Shown here in pieces: positions 1 to 8,771 of a stretch of DNA of 64,000 nt. Origin of the DNA: Nevskiales bacterium. GTDB lineage: Bacteria; Pseudomonadota; Gammaproteobacteria; Nevskiales; Nevskiaceae. A program made the position numbers and the translations under genes. The stretch is taken from contig JAQVDP010000015.1 of NCBI GenBank assembly GCA_028698335.1, positions 60,459 to 124,458 on the forward strand, in the 5' to 3' direction. The first letter of the stretch is position 1; every line of letters begins with the position of its first letter. The notes below the pieces were generated by a model. That model ran no database searches. It was not told the DNA's origin and saw nothing but the letters and a program-made list of their open reading frames with translations.

Positions 1-580
1 CGGCCGACAGCACCACCAGCACGTTCATGTCGAAGCGCAGGTCGACGGCGGCGCCGGCGGGGCTGTGGCCTTCGACGTAGTGCAGATAGCCGTTGGCGTC
101 CGGCACCACCTTGCTGAAGAAGTTGGCGGTCGCGCCCAGATCGCGCTTGCCGAGCCCCCACTTGCCGAGCTCGATCAGCAGGCCGTCGCGACCGTTGCGA
201 TGCATCGCGTTGCGGTGGGTCTGGTAGCGCGCCTCGCCGTACTTGCTGCGGATCAGCTCGGCGTCGGACACGCCGCAGACGGTGTCATGCCAGCCCAGAT
301 CGTCGCCGACGATCGAGGCCAGCACGCGGCCCATGTCCGACATCAGCACGTTGCCGCGGGTCAGGAAGGCGGTGTGCTGGGCCTTGAGTGTGTCCGGCAT
401 GTTGTAGCGCTCGAGCTTCTCCTCCTGGTTGAAGAGCAGCATCGAGACATTGGCACCCCCGTCGAGATCGGTCAGGCGCAGCGCACTGCCGCGCCGCATC
501 AGACCGGACCAGTGGGTGCCGCCGGGCAGGGTTTCCTCCCACAACACGGTCGCGGGATCGAGCGGGGCCAGCGCGCTCAT
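1..580 (-). CDS. Carboxyguanidine deiminase-type subunit (urea carboxylase-associated protein 1 family, DUF1989), partial
   Basis: The gene starts at the ATG at 578-580 and runs off the left edge, so about 193 residues are visible. I translated it by hand. It begins MSALAPLDPATVLWEE and contains the family blocks GGTHWSGLMRRG, LERYNMPDTLKAQHTAF, DMGRVLASIVGDD, CGVSDAELIRSKYGEARYQ and NGRDGLLIELGKWGLG. These match the group long called urea carboxylase-associated protein UAAP1. That group is now understood as part of carboxyguanidine deiminase (CgdAB), which acts between guanidine carboxylase and allophanate hydrolase. The guanidine-I riboswitch upstream supports this reading. A GGGAG ribosome site lies about 7 nt before the start, and a short leader ORF overlaps the start by 4 nt (ATGA). 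The partner subunit, carboxylase and hydrolase are expected to the left but cannot be seen. Confidence 0.9.
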   Translation of the reverse strand, partial: MSALAPLDPATVLWEETLPGGTHWSGLMRRGSALRLTDLDGGANVSMLLFNQEEKLERYNMPDTLKAQHTAFLTRGNVLMSDMGRVLASIVGDDLGWHDTVCGVSDAELIRSKYGEARYQTHRNAMHRNGRDGLLIELGKWGLGKRDLGATANFFSKVVPDANGYLHYVEGHSPAGAAVDLRFDMNVLVVLSA

Positions 581-639
581 CGCGCGGCTCCCGACACCGG
601 TTTGCGGACGGATCGAGGGATCAGGATGTATCGGATCAT
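577..639 (-). CDS. Short leader ORF (20 aa) between guanidine riboswitch and deiminase gene
   Basis: The 20-codon frame begins MIRYILIPRSVRK and ends AAR. Its ATG at 639-637 follows a strong AGGAGG site by about 5 nt. Its TGA overlaps the next ATG as ATGA, which implies translational coupling. The AGGAGG sits inside GCAGGAGGCTGC, whose ends can pair as a small hairpin. It could be a coupling leader that lets the riboswitch control the downstream start. I do not recognise the peptide, and it may not accumulate as a protein. Confidence 0.45.
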   Translation of the reverse strand: MIRYILIPRSVRKPVSGAAR

Positions 640-697
640 TGCAGCCTCCTGCGGGTCAGATCGTAAGCACAGCGAGAGGGCGCCTTGCATCAAAGCG

Positions 698-818
698 ATC
701 CTCCCGGGCTTTTATCCCTCCGTGCAGCGTCCGATCCGCGGGGCGATCCCGCATCGCAGAGGCCGGCGGCTCTCGGACCAGCCATCCGCGTGCGCGGACC
801 GGAACCCTAGCCACCCTT
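698..818 (-). promoter_or_regulatory. Guanidine-I (ykkC) riboswitch
   Basis: Read on the minus strand, the three conserved blocks of the guanidine-I class appear in order. They are CTAGGGTTCCG (810-800), GGTCCGAGAG (779-770) and GGGATAAAAGCCCGGGAG (718-701). A variable GC-rich arm lies between the second and third. This class binds free guanidinium and normally turns on guanidine export or degradation genes. The next genes down are the leader ORF and the carboxyguanidine-deiminase-type gene. About 60 nt separate the aptamer from the leader start and would hold the expression platform. I see no clear intrinsic terminator there, so control of the AGGAGG site is the more likely mode. Confidence 0.93.
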
Positions 819-867
819 CGAAGCAGCGGGCCGATGCCACCGGCCTGCCCCTCTCAAGGGGAGATAT

Positions 868-883
868 AGCACAACACATGCCA
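868..883 (-). promoter_or_regulatory. Probable sigma-54 promoter of the guanidine operon
   Basis: The minus strand reads TGGCATGTGTTGTGCT, with GG and GC elements separated by 10 nt. This differs from the consensus TGGCACGN4TTGCW at two positions. Transcription would start near 856, about 40 nt before the riboswitch. Three stronger sigma-54 sites in this window make nitrogen control plausible. Confidence 0.5.
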
Positions 884-1093
884 CGGCGCGGACCCCGCGT
901 GGCGGCGCCCCGCCGGGAAAAGCGGGGTCCGACGCGCCAGGATGAGGCGTTGCGCGCGCCGATGTGGTGCGCCCTCCGCCGGCTGCCGTCACGACGATGT
1001 GCCGCCGCATAACTAAGGACTGCGACGGCGTGGCACGTCGCTTGCGCTGCTGGCGTCGATGCGGCACCCGGCCGCACCGATGGAGCAGCAACG

Positions 1094-2101
1094 ATGGACT
1101 GGCCCCAGGCTTGGGCATTGCGCGGCGGCCGCGCGGACTGGCCGCAACTCGCGGCACTGGGCTACGCCGTCGGCGTGTATGGCGCAGCCGTTGCCGGCCT
1201 GTTGTCCGGCAATGCGATCGTGCAGTGCGCGGCAACACTCGCCCTGGCGCACAGCCTGGTCGTCGCGGCGTATCTGATTCATGAGTGCGCGCACAACGCC
1301 GTCTTCGTGTCGCAGACGGCCAACCGCCGCCTCGGCGCGTTGCTGAGCTGGGGAGTCGGCGCCGGCTACGGCCGCTACGACGATATCCGCCGCAAGCATC
1401 TGCGCCACCATTCCGAACGCGCGGACGTCATCGCCTACGACTACCGCGCGCTGCTGCGGCGTCACCCGGCCTTGCTGCGCACGGTGCAGGCCGCCGAGTG
1501 GGCCTACATTCCGGCGGTCGATCTGCTGATGCACGCGCTGGTGATCGTGCTGCCGTTCACCTCGCCGACGCGGCGCGACCGCCGTGCGCGGGTGCTGTTC
1601 CAGCTCGCGCTGCGCGGCAGCCTGTTCGCCGCCATGGCGTGGATCACGCCGACCGCGCCGCTGTTCTACGCGCTGGGATATCTGCTGTTCCTGCATGTGC
1701 TGCGCTTCATGGATGTGCACCAGCACACCTATGCCGTCCTCACGACGCTGGACGACGGCACGCCAGCCCATGCCGCGGGCGACCGCGCCTACGAGCACCG
1801 CAACACCTACTCCAATCCGCTGTCGCCGGCACATCCGGCACTGGACTGGCTGACGCTGAACTTCGGCTACCACAACGCGCATCACATTCACCCGAGCACG
1901 CCGTGGCACCGGTTGCCGGCGCTGCATCGTGCGCAGTCGCCGATCACCGCGGACCACGTGCTGCCGTTCACCGCGCTGCTGCGCAGCTATCACCATCATC
2001 GCGTCGCGCGCGTGCTGCATGGCGATGCGCCCGATCACGCCATCGGCGCGGCGCAGGATTTCATCGGCGTGCTCGGCGTGTCGTTTCTGACCGCGCATTG
2101 A
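1094..2101 (+). CDS. Membrane fatty acid desaturase
   Basis: This 335-residue membrane protein has the three histidine boxes of the diiron fatty-acid desaturase family: HECAHN near residue 60, HLRHH near residue 103 and HNAHH near residue 258. Hydrophobic segments lie on both sides of the boxes. The family uses oxygen and electrons to insert a double bond, or sometimes a hydroxyl, into acyl chains at the cytoplasmic face of the inner membrane. The ATG at 1094 has a GGAG about 8 nt upstream. The next gene follows after 10 nt, so the two are probably co-transcribed. Substrate and position of attack cannot be read from sequence. Confidence 0.85.
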   Translation: MDWPQAWALRGGRADWPQLAALGYAVGVYGAAVAGLLSGNAIVQCAATLALAHSLVVAAYLIHECAHNAVFVSQTANRRLGALLSWGVGAGYGRYDDIRRKHLRHHSERADVIAYDYRALLRRHPALLRTVQAAEWAYIPAVDLLMHALVIVLPFTSPTRRDRRARVLFQLALRGSLFAAMAWITPTAPLFYALGYLLFLHVLRFMDVHQHTYAVLTTLDDGTPAHAAGDRAYEHRNTYSNPLSPAHPALDWLTLNFGYHNAHHIHPSTPWHRLPALHRAQSPITADHVLPFTALLRSYHHHRVARVLHGDAPDHAIGAAQDFIGVLGVSFLTAH

Positions 2102-2111
2102 CGCCGCCGCT

Positions 2112-2957
2112 ATGCAGCTGAAACTGTTCAAGACGCTGTGGGGCCACATTGGAACCGTCGCAGAAGCCGCCCGGCAGGCGCGGGACGCCGGCTTCGATGG
2201 CATCGAGGGACCGGTGCCGCACGGCGCCGCGGAGCAGGCGGCGCTGGCCCAGGCCTTGGCGGACTACGGGCTGGCGTACATCGCCGAGATCACCACCGCC
2301 GGCAGCTACGTGCCCGAGCGCCATGCCAGCGTCGACCAGCACCTGCAGGACCTGGATGCCGGTCTGTCCCGCGCCCGCGCGTTGAACCCGCTGCATGTGA
2401 ACTGCATCGGCGGCTGCGACGCGTGGCCGCTGGCGGACTCGCTGCGCTTCTTCGAAGCCGGCATCGCGCTGGCGCGGCAGCACGGCCTGTCGTTGAGCTT
2501 CGAGACCCACCGCGGGCGCTCGCTGTTCAACCCGTGGACCACGCGTGACGTCGTCGCCGCGTTGCCGCAGCTTGCGCTGACCGTGGATTTCAGCCACTGG
2601 TGCGTGGTCTGCGAACGCCTGATCGATACCGAACTCGAGATCCTGCAGACGATCGCGCCCAAGGTGCACCACATCCACGCCCGCGTCGGCTACGACCAGG
2701 GCCCGCAGGTCCCGCACCCGGGCGCGCCGGAATACGCCGACGCCCTTGCAGCCCACCAGCGCTGGTGGGCCCTGATCTGGAGCGCGCAACGCGCCGGCGG
2801 CCGGTCGGTGACGACGATGACCCCGGAATTCGGACCGGACGGCTATCTGCACTGCCTGCCGTTCACGCGGGCGCCGGTCGCGGATCTGTGGGATCTGAAC
2901 CGCTGGATCGGCACCACCGAGCGCGCGCACTTCGCCGACTTCCTCGCGGCACGCTGA
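2112..2957 (+). CDS. Sugar phosphate isomerase/epimerase family TIM-barrel protein
   Basis: The 281-residue soluble protein opens [12 protein letters not shown] and looks like the AP-endonuclease-2/xylose-isomerase-like TIM-barrel superfamily. Recognisable pieces are AREAGFDGIE-like (here [11 protein letters not shown]), the strand-end [19 protein letters not shown] and HHIHARVG. The Glu, Asp and His residues in these blocks are typical metal ligands of the family. It lies 10 nt after the desaturase and before the sigma-54 promoter of the ABC operon. The substrate is unknown. Members include sugar isomerases, epimerases and inositol-catabolism enzymes. Confidence 0.75.
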   Translation: MQLKLFKTLWGHIGTVAEAARQARDAGFDGIEGPVPHGAAEQAALAQALADYGLAYIAEITTAGSYVPERHASVDQHLQDLDAGLSRARALNPLHVNCIGGCDAWPLADSLRFFEAGIALARQHGLSLSFETHRGRSLFNPWTTRDVVAALPQLALTVDFSHWCVVCERLIDTELEILQTIAPKVHHIHARVGYDQGPQVPHPGAPEYADALAAHQRWWALIWSAQRAGGRSVTTMTPEFGPDGYLHCLPFTRAPVADLWDLNRWIGTTERAHFADFLAAR

Positions 2958-3071
2958 CGCGGCGCCCGTGGCGCGTTGGCGGTGCGCACCGCGCACCTTC
3001 GCGGCGCGCCAGTGCGCCTCACAACGCAGCGACGCGCGCCCGCCTGGAACCCGCCTGCATCGCCAGGCCAC

Positions 3072-3089
3072 GGAATTGTCAGCAATTCC
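3072..3089. repeat. Inverted repeat upstream of sigma-54 promoter
   Basis: GGAATTG and CAATTCC form a perfect 7-bp inverted repeat around TCAG. It ends 16 bp before the sigma-54 promoter. It does not match the NtrC consensus, so it may be a site for another activator or repressor. Confidence 0.35.
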
Positions 3090-3105
3090 CGCGCAACCGA
3101 AACCA

Positions 3106-3121
3106 TGGCACGGCCCTTGCT
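3106..3121 (+). promoter_or_regulatory. Consensus sigma-54 promoter
   Basis: TGGCACGGCCCTTGCT matches the RpoN consensus TGGCACGN4TTGCW at every defined position. It lies 52 nt before the ABC substrate-binding gene, and transcription should start near 3133. Such promoters need an enhancer-binding activator, most often NtrC for nitrogen genes. Confidence 0.9.
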
Positions 3122-3126
3122 CAGGT

Positions 3127-3158
3127 CAGTAATACGAATGAGTGTGTTCGTAATACTG
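3127..3158. promoter_or_regulatory. Candidate operator over the transcription start
   Basis: CAGTAATACGAA and TTCGTAATACTG are inverted copies around an 8-bp centre, with one mismatch in 12. The repeat covers the predicted sigma-54 start site and ends just before the ribosome site. A dimeric repressor bound here would block transcription. The NikR-like protein at the end of the operon is one candidate, but the site is not a close match to the known NikR operator as I recall it. Confidence 0.45.
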
Positions 3159-3172
3159 CAAGAGGACCCGCG

Positions 3173-4150
3173 ATGAAAATCGGTATGAAGAAGTTGTTCG
3201 CCGCGACGCTGGGTGCGTGGATGCTGTCGCTGTCCGCACACGCCGCCGAACCCCTGAAGATTGGCTACAGCGACTGGCCGGGCTGGGTCGCATGGCAGGT
3301 CGCCATCGAGAAGAACTGGTTCGAAGAGGAAGGCGTCGACGTCTCCTTCGAGTGGTTCGACTACGTCGCGTCGATGGACGCCTTCGCGGCCGGGCAGCTC
3401 GACGCCGTGACGATGACCAATGGCGATGCGCTGGTCACCGGCGCCACCGGCGCCAAGAGCGTGATGATCGTCATCAACGACTACAGCAACGGCAACGACA
3501 TGGTCGTCGGCAAGCCGGGCATCGAATCGCTGAAGGACCTGAAGGGCAAGAAGGTCGGCGTCGAGATCGGCTTCGTCGATCACCTGCTGCTGCTCAACGG
3601 CCTGAAGAAGCTGGGCATGAGCGAGAAGGACGTGACCCTGGTCAACGTGCCGACCAACGAGACTCCGCAGGTGCTCGCCAGCGGCGACGTCTCCGCGATC
3701 GCGGCGTGGCAGCCGAATTCCGGTGTCGCACTGAAGCTGGTCCCGGGCTCCAAGCCGATCTACACCAGCGCCGACGAACCGGGCCTGATCTACGACGTGC
3801 TGGCGGTATCGCCGGTGAGTCTGGCCACGCGCAAGGCGGACTGGCAGAAGGTCGTGAAGGTCTGGTATCGCGCGGTCGACTACATCCTCGATCCGAAGAC
3901 CCACGCCGACGCGATCAAGATCATGGCTTCGCGTGTGGGCGTGACCCCGGAAGAGTACGAGGGCTTCTACACCGGGACCAAGATCCTGACGCTGGACGAG
4001 GCCAAGGGCTTCTTCAAGAAGGGCGATGGCTTCGGTTCGCTGTACGGTTCTTCGAAGATCGTCGACGAGTTCAACCTCGCCAACGACGTCTACAAGGACG
4101 CACAGGACGTCGACAGCTATATCGACGGCTCGCTGACGCTGGGCATGTAA
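3173..4150 (+). CDS. ABC transporter substrate-binding protein, NitT/TauT (NMT1) type
   Basis: This 325-residue periplasmic protein begins with a signal peptide ([18 protein letters not shown], cleavage near residue 24). The mature part starts [13 protein letters not shown] and carries the NMT1/TauA-type core [15 protein letters not shown], with [17 protein letters not shown]. It would deliver a small solute to the permease encoded next. Relatives bind nitrate, sulfonates, pyrimidine precursors, guanidinium or similar compounds, so the ligand here is open. AGAGGA lies 7 nt before the ATG. It is the first gene of the sigma-54 operon that also encodes a creatininase-like hydrolase and glutamine synthetase, so a nitrogen-rich ligand is likely. 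Confidence 0.9.
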   Translation: MKIGMKKLFAATLGAWMLSLSAHAAEPLKIGYSDWPGWVAWQVAIEKNWFEEEGVDVSFEWFDYVASMDAFAAGQLDAVTMTNGDALVTGATGAKSVMIVINDYSNGNDMVVGKPGIESLKDLKGKKVGVEIGFVDHLLLLNGLKKLGMSEKDVTLVNVPTNETPQVLASGDVSAIAAWQPNSGVALKLVPGSKPIYTSADEPGLIYDVLAVSPVSLATRKADWQKVVKVWYRAVDYILDPKTHADAIKIMASRVGVTPEEYEGFYTGTKILTLDEAKGFFKKGDGFGSLYGSSKIVDEFNLANDVYKDAQDVDSYIDGSLTLGM

Positions 4151-4207
4151 GCCCGCACGGCACACGACCAGACACCCGATCAACCCCCAGTTCTGGAAAT
4201 CACACCG

Positions 4208-5170
4208 ATGTCCGCTCAAAGCTGGTTTGCCGTTCGCAAGGAACTGTCGCCCAAACGACGCATGTTCCTCGGCATCCTGAGTTTCGTGATCCCGCTGGCG
4301 ATCTGGTGTCTGGTCAGTTACGTGCCGTTCATCTGGCATCCGATGGTGCAGGTCACCGACCCCGGTTCGGTGTCGTACTTCACCCCGGGGATGCTGCTCG
4401 AGCACGAGGTGTTCGAGCGCGAAGCCGAAGCGGCGAAAGAAAAGGGCGAGGCACAGCCGACCGGCGAACCGGCCAACCCGATCTATCTGCCGGCGCCGCA
4501 TCAGGTGGCCAAGGCGATGTACACCGCGTTCACCACCGAGCCCAAGCGCCGTGACGAGAAGTGGCTGCACGAAAGCCTGGGCAACAGCATCTACGTGATC
4601 GCGATGGGCTTCCTGATCTCGTCGCTGTTCGGCGTCCCGCTCGGCATCCTCGCCGGCACCTACGACGTGTTCTCGCGCCTGAACGAACCCTTCGTCGAGT
4701 TCTTCCGCTATCTGCCGGCGCCGGCGTTCGGTGCGCTGGCGGTCGCGGTGCTCGGCATCAACGAGGCGCCGAAGATCGCGATCATCTTCATCGGCACCTT
4801 CTTCCAGCAGGTGCTGGTGATCGCCAACACCACGCGCAAGCTGGACCCGTCGCTGCTGGAAGCCGCGATGACGCTCGGCGCCAAGCGCACGTCGCTGCTG
4901 TTCCGGGTGGTCATCCCGGGGATCATCGTCGACCTCTACAAGGACCAGCGCATCCTGCTCGGCTGGGCCTGGACCTACCTGATCGTCGCCGAGATGATCG
5001 GCGCCAGCTCCGGCATCACCTGGTTCATCACCCAGCAGGCACGCTACAAGAATTTCGAGAACGTCTACGCCGCGATCTTCATGATCGGCGTGCTCGGCCT
5101 CACCACCGATCTGCTGCTGGCCTGGATCGGACGCCGCATCTTCCCCTGGCAACGCAGCATCGCCCGCTGA
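4208..5170 (+). CDS. ABC transporter permease, NitT/TauT type
   Basis: The 320-residue inner-membrane protein has an N-terminal membrane helix (residues 19-40). An unusually long hydrophilic stretch of about 80 residues follows, rich in Glu, Ala and Lys, and then a BPD_transp_1 permease core. The cytoplasmic EAA loop reads [15 protein letters not shown] followed by VVIPG, which contacts the ATPase. The gene sits between the binding protein (57 nt before) and the ATPase (25 nt after) on the same strand. The long extra-membrane insertion is not usual for short TauC/SsuC-type permeases and may contact the binding protein. Confidence 0.9.
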   Translation: MSAQSWFAVRKELSPKRRMFLGILSFVIPLAIWCLVSYVPFIWHPMVQVTDPGSVSYFTPGMLLEHEVFEREAEAAKEKGEAQPTGEPANPIYLPAPHQVAKAMYTAFTTEPKRRDEKWLHESLGNSIYVIAMGFLISSLFGVPLGILAGTYDVFSRLNEPFVEFFRYLPAPAFGALAVAVLGINEAPKIAIIFIGTFFQQVLVIANTTRKLDPSLLEAAMTLGAKRTSLLFRVVIPGIIVDLYKDQRILLGWAWTYLIVAEMIGASSGITWFITQQARYKNFENVYAAIFMIGVLGLTTDLLLAWIGRRIFPWQRSIAR

Positions 5171-5195
5171 CCCGCCACCCCAACACCCCCACGCC

Positions 5196-6110
5196 ATGAC
5201 CCAGATCCAGCTGCCCAGCTACCGTGAGCAGTCGCCCGAGGTGCGCGCGCGCTTCGAGCGACTGAAGACCCGTCCGGTGATTCTCGAGGTCCAGGACCTG
5301 TGCAAGGACTTCGACACGCGCCAGGGGCGCGTCACCGCCCTGCGCGACATCAACCTGACCGTGCACCGGCGCGAATTCGTCTGCGTGATCGGCCCCAGCG
5401 GATGCGGCAAGTCGACGCTGATCCGCATGCTCGCCGGACTCGAAACCCAGAGCAGCGGCCAGGTGTTGCTCGACGGCCAGCCCGTCAGCGGCCCCGGACC
5501 GGACCGCGGCATGGTGTTCCAGGGCTACACCCTGTTCCCGTGGCTGACCGTCAAGCAGAACGTGATGTTCGGCCTGCAGGTCTCCGGCCGCAGCGGCCTG
5601 CCCGAGCCGACCGCGCTGCAGTGGATCGATCTGGTCGGCCTGAGCAAGTTCTCCGACGCCTACCCGCATCAGCTGTCGGGCGGCATGAAGCAGCGCGTCG
5701 CCATCGCGCGCGCGCTCGCCAACCAGCCGCGCATCCTGCTGATGGACGAACCCTTCGGCGCGCTCGACGCGCAGACGCGCGGCCGCATGCAGGCCTACCT
5801 GCTCGACATCTGGAAGAACATCGACGTCACGATCCTGTTCATCACCCACGATCTGGACGAGGCGATCTATCTGGCCGACCGCATCCTGGTGCTGAAGGCC
5901 CACCCGGGCGAGGTGCAGGAACTGATCGAGGTGCCGGTCCCGCATCCGCGCAATCCGAAGCAGTTCCTCAGCCCGGAATTCCTCGCCACCAAGGCGCGGC
6001 TGGAGGAGCTGATCCACCCGCCGCAGGCCGAGACCGCCGGCCTCAGCGAAGACCATCTCAACATGGTTCGCATGGTCGCGGTCGACGACGTCGTGCCGGA
6101 GGTCTACTGA
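5196..6110 (+). CDS. ABC transporter ATP-binding protein, NitT/TauT type
   Basis: The 304-residue cytoplasmic ATPase has Walker [11 protein letters not shown]-loop FQGYTLFPW, signature LSGGMKQR, Walker [13 protein letters not shown] and the switch histidine in ITHDLDEA. It powers the adjacent permease. The first 30 residues precede the ABC domain, and about 60 C-terminal residues follow it, which is somewhat longer than TauB/SsuB. Its TGA overlaps the ATG of the hydrolase gene by one base (TGATG), so the two are translationally linked. Confidence 0.93.
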   Translation: MTQIQLPSYREQSPEVRARFERLKTRPVILEVQDLCKDFDTRQGRVTALRDINLTVHRREFVCVIGPSGCGKSTLIRMLAGLETQSSGQVLLDGQPVSGPGPDRGMVFQGYTLFPWLTVKQNVMFGLQVSGRSGLPEPTALQWIDLVGLSKFSDAYPHQLSGGMKQRVAIARALANQPRILLMDEPFGALDAQTRGRMQAYLLDIWKNIDVTILFITHDLDEAIYLADRILVLKAHPGEVQELIEVPVPHPRNPKQFLSPEFLATKARLEELIHPPQAETAGLSEDHLNMVRMVAVDDVVPEVY

Positions 6111-6883
6111 TGAACAGCTGGCACCACATGACCTGGGAGGAGATCGGCGCACTCGCCCGCGGCGGCATGACCACCGCGATCCTGCCGGTCGGCGCGACCG
6201 AACAGCACGGCCCGCACCTGGGCTGCGGCATGGACAGCGAAATCTCGATGCAGCTGTGCCGGGACGTCGCCGACAGGACCGGCGCGGCACTGCTGCCGCT
6301 GCTGCCCTATGGCTGCTCGATCGGCCACTCGAAGCGCTGGCCCGGCACCATCGCGCTGCAACCGAAGACGCTGATCGATGTGGTCAAGGACATCGGCGAC
6401 TGGGTCCATGCATCCGGTTTCCGAAGGCTGTTCATGGTCAACGGCCACGTCACCAACGCCGCGCCGCTGCGCTGCGCGCTGGAGATGCTGCGCGCCGACC
6501 ACGACGACCTGATGGTGTCGCTGATCGGCACCGCGCTGGTCAGCGACCGCGTGCGCGAGAAGCATTTCGAGGACGCCGAGGACTGGCACGCCAACGCCGC
6601 CGAGACCGCGTTGATGCAGGCGATCGCGCCGGAGCTGGTGCGCGAGGATCGCATCGCCGCGGCCGACGACCCTGACCGCACCGACGGCTGCGTGTTCTCG
6701 CACCCGGTCAACCGCACCAGCCGCAACGGCGTCACCGGCTTCCCCAGCCGCGCCAGCGCCGCCGACGGCGCGCAGCTGTATGCGTGGATGGTCGAAGACC
6801 TCGCGCAGACCATCACCCGCGGCATGACCGAACAGCCACCGCTGCCGCATTCCTATTTCCAGGCCGTCGACACCGACGGCTGA
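6110..6883 (+). CDS. Creatininase family hydrolase
   Basis: The 257-residue protein has the creatininase-fold metal motif GATEQHGPHLGCGMD near residues 29-43, whose Glu, His and Asp bind the two metals. A second block, NGHVTNAAPL, stands where most members have NGHGGN. DWHANAAET near residue 163 corresponds to the HAGExET block. Family members open cyclic amides or remove formyl groups: creatinine, formamidopyrimidines, and mycofactocin precursor cleavage. The NGHVTN variant suggests a substrate other than creatinine. Its one-base overlap with the ATPase gene and its position before glutamine synthetase indicate that it releases nitrogen from the imported compound. Confidence 0.85.
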   Translation: MNSWHHMTWEEIGALARGGMTTAILPVGATEQHGPHLGCGMDSEISMQLCRDVADRTGAALLPLLPYGCSIGHSKRWPGTIALQPKTLIDVVKDIGDWVHASGFRRLFMVNGHVTNAAPLRCALEMLRADHDDLMVSLIGTALVSDRVREKHFEDAEDWHANAAETALMQAIAPELVREDRIAAADDPDRTDGCVFSHPVNRTSRNGVTGFPSRASAADGAQLYAWMVEDLAQTITRGMTEQPPLPHSYFQAVDTDG

Positions 6884-6907
6884 CCCCCCGACGACACGAG
6901 CGACACC

Positions 6908-8269
6908 ATGAAGAGCAAAGACGAGATCCAACGCATCCAGCAGGACCTGAAGGCCAAGGGCGTGAAGTACTGCATCGGCGCCTATGTCGACATCCACGGC
7001 ATCCCCAAGGGCAAGGTCGTGCCGATCGACCATCTCGAACACATGGCGCATGGCTCCGAGCTGTACACCGGCTACGCGCTCGACGGCCTCGGCCAGCGCC
7101 CGAACGACGACGAGATCGCGTCGGTGCCGGATCTCGACCACATCATCCAGCTGCCGTGGCAGCCGGAAGTCGCTTGGATGCCGGCCGACAACACCTTCAA
7201 GGGCGAGCCCTACCCGCTGAACACCCGCGTCGCGCTGAAGAAGCAGCTGGCCAAAGCCGCGGCGATGGGCTTCGGCATGAACCTCGGCATCGAATGCGAG
7301 ATCTACGTGCTCAAGCAGGGCGAGGACGGTTCGCTGTCGGTACCGAACCCTGACGACAAGCTGGTCAAGCCCTGCTACGACGTGCGCGGCTTCCTCGACC
7401 AGTTCAGCTGGCTCGACAAGGTCGCGACCACGATCAACGCGCTGGGCTGGGATCTGTACTCGTTCGACCACGAGGACGCCAACGGACAGTACGAGTTCGA
7501 CTTCAAGTACGCCGACGCGATCACCAGCTGCGACCGCTTCATCTTCTTCCGCCTGATGGCCAAGGAATTCGCCAAGCAGGAGGGCCTGCTGGCGACCTGC
7601 ATGCCCAAGCCCTTCGCCAACAAGACCGGCAACGGCGCGCACTTCAACATGTCGCTGTACGACCTGAAGACCGGCGCCAACGTCTTTGCCTGCGATCCGA
7701 AGGAGGATCCGCGCGGTCTCGGCCTGACGCCGATCGGCTATCAGTTCATCGCCGGCATCCTCAAGCACGGCAAGGCGCTGTGCGCGGCGTTCGCGCCGAC
7801 CGTCAACAGCTACAAGCGCCTGCAGCGCCAGGGCGAGATGGCGTACTTCTCGTGGGCACCGGTGTTCAACTCCTTCGGCTCGAACAACCGCACCAACTCG
7901 ATCCGCGTGCCGATGGGCGGTGGCCGCTGCGAATCGCGCAACGCCGACGGTGCGGCCAATCCGTATCTGGCTGCCGCGCTGGCGCTGGCCGCCGGACTCG
8001 AAGGCATTCGCGAAGGTCTGGATCCGGGCGCCGCACAGGAAGACAACCTGTACGAACTCAGCGAAGCGCAGCGCGCCGATCGCGGTATCGAGTTCCTGCC
8101 CAAGACCCTGGCCGAAGCCGTCGACGCCTTCGAGGCCGACCCCTTCGTCACCGAAACCCTGGGCCAGGAGTTGCGCGACGAGTTCGTGCGCTACAAGCGC
8201 AACGAGTGGGAGGCCTACCACCGCCACGTCTCGGCCTGGGAAGTCGAGCGCTACAGCCACCTGTTCTGA
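6908..8269 (+). CDS. glnT: Type III glutamine synthetase (GlnT family)
   Basis: The 453-residue enzyme has the glutamine-synthetase catalytic fold. Visible elements are GIECEIYVL (metal ligand Glu), [19 protein letters not shown] (metal-binding His), NSYKRL and the arginine-rich NRTNSIRVP. The length and the opening [23 protein letters not shown] fit the GlnT-like type III group rather than GlnA. No adenylylation-site block typical of GlnA was seen. It would condense glutamate with ammonium, or make a gamma-glutamyl amide as GmaS does, from nitrogen released by the hydrolase. It follows the hydrolase gene by 24 nt. Confidence 0.9.
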   Translation: MKSKDEIQRIQQDLKAKGVKYCIGAYVDIHGIPKGKVVPIDHLEHMAHGSELYTGYALDGLGQRPNDDEIASVPDLDHIIQLPWQPEVAWMPADNTFKGEPYPLNTRVALKKQLAKAAAMGFGMNLGIECEIYVLKQGEDGSLSVPNPDDKLVKPCYDVRGFLDQFSWLDKVATTINALGWDLYSFDHEDANGQYEFDFKYADAITSCDRFIFFRLMAKEFAKQEGLLATCMPKPFANKTGNGAHFNMSLYDLKTGANVFACDPKEDPRGLGLTPIGYQFIAGILKHGKALCAAFAPTVNSYKRLQRQGEMAYFSWAPVFNSFGSNNRTNSIRVPMGGGRCESRNADGAANPYLAAALALAAGLEGIREGLDPGAAQEDNLYELSEAQRADRGIEFLPKTLAEAVDAFEADPFVTETLGQELRDEFVRYKRNEWEAYHRHVSAWEVERYSHLF

Positions 8270-8286
8270 CGCCGACGGGAACGCGC

Positions 8287-8724
8287 ATGAGTCATCCCAG
8301 CGGAGGGGTCAGCAGGATCAGCGTGTCGCTGCCCGAACCATTGCTGCAGCAGCTCGACGAGATGGTGGCCGAGCGCGGCTTCGACAGCCGCTCACAGGCG
8401 ATCGCCGAGATGGTCAGTCACCAGATCGCACTGCACAAGAAGGAACGCGGCAGCGAGATCATGGCCGGCACGATCACACTGCTCTACGACCACTCGACGC
8501 CGCGCCTGCAGAAACTGCTGGCGGACCTGCAGCACGAGCACATCCATGAGGTGATCAGCTCGCTGCACGTGCACCTGATGCACTCGCAGACGATGGAGGT
8601 GATCCTGGTGCAGGGTCCCGCGGCCCAACTGCAGATGATCGCCGACAAGATGATCACCAATCGCGGCGTCATCTCCGGCAAGCTCGAACTGACGACGACC
8701 CTGATTCCGCAGCTCCATCAGTAA
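8287..8724 (+). CDS. nikR: NikR-family ribbon-helix-helix regulator lacking the Cys nickel ligand
   Basis: The 145-residue protein has an N-terminal ribbon-helix-helix DNA-binding part (RISVSLPEPLLQQLDEMV) and a C-terminal ACT-like nickel-binding domain. Aligned by eye with E. coli NikR, the His ligands equivalent to H76, H87 and H89 are present (QHEHIHE, LHVHL). The position of C95 is threonine (HSQTMEV instead of HDDCLEI). A square-planar high-affinity nickel site is therefore unlikely as in E. coli. The gene follows glutamine synthetase by 17 nt, with no nickel transporter or nickel enzyme in view. It probably controls this operon in response to another ligand or metal. Confidence 0.85.
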   Translation: MSHPSGGVSRISVSLPEPLLQQLDEMVAERGFDSRSQAIAEMVSHQIALHKKERGSEIMAGTITLLYDHSTPRLQKLLADLQHEHIHEVISSLHVHLMHSQTMEVILVQGPAAQLQMIADKMITNRGVISGKLELTTTLIPQLHQ

Positions 8725-8735
8725 CCGCGACCGAC

Positions 8736-8763
8736 GACCCTGCCGGCAATTGCCGGCAGGGTC
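8736..8763. terminator. 28-bp palindrome between convergent genes
   Basis: GACCCTGCCGGC and GCCGGCAGGGTC form a perfect 12-bp stem around AATT. It sits in the 47-bp gap between the convergent NikR-like and amtB genes. There is no T-run on either side, so it may stop both transcripts weakly or protect 3' ends. Confidence 0.6.
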
Positions 8764-8771
8764 ACGGACCG

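Noticed and set aside
2980..3010. NtrC site near GGTGCGCACCGCGCACC upstream of the ABC operon.
   Set aside because: The half-sites have the wrong order and spacing for TGCACC-N5-GGTGCA.
2843..5197. Long minus-strand frame of 784 codons.
   Set aside because: It is antisense to the ABC transporter genes and lacks any recognisable domain.
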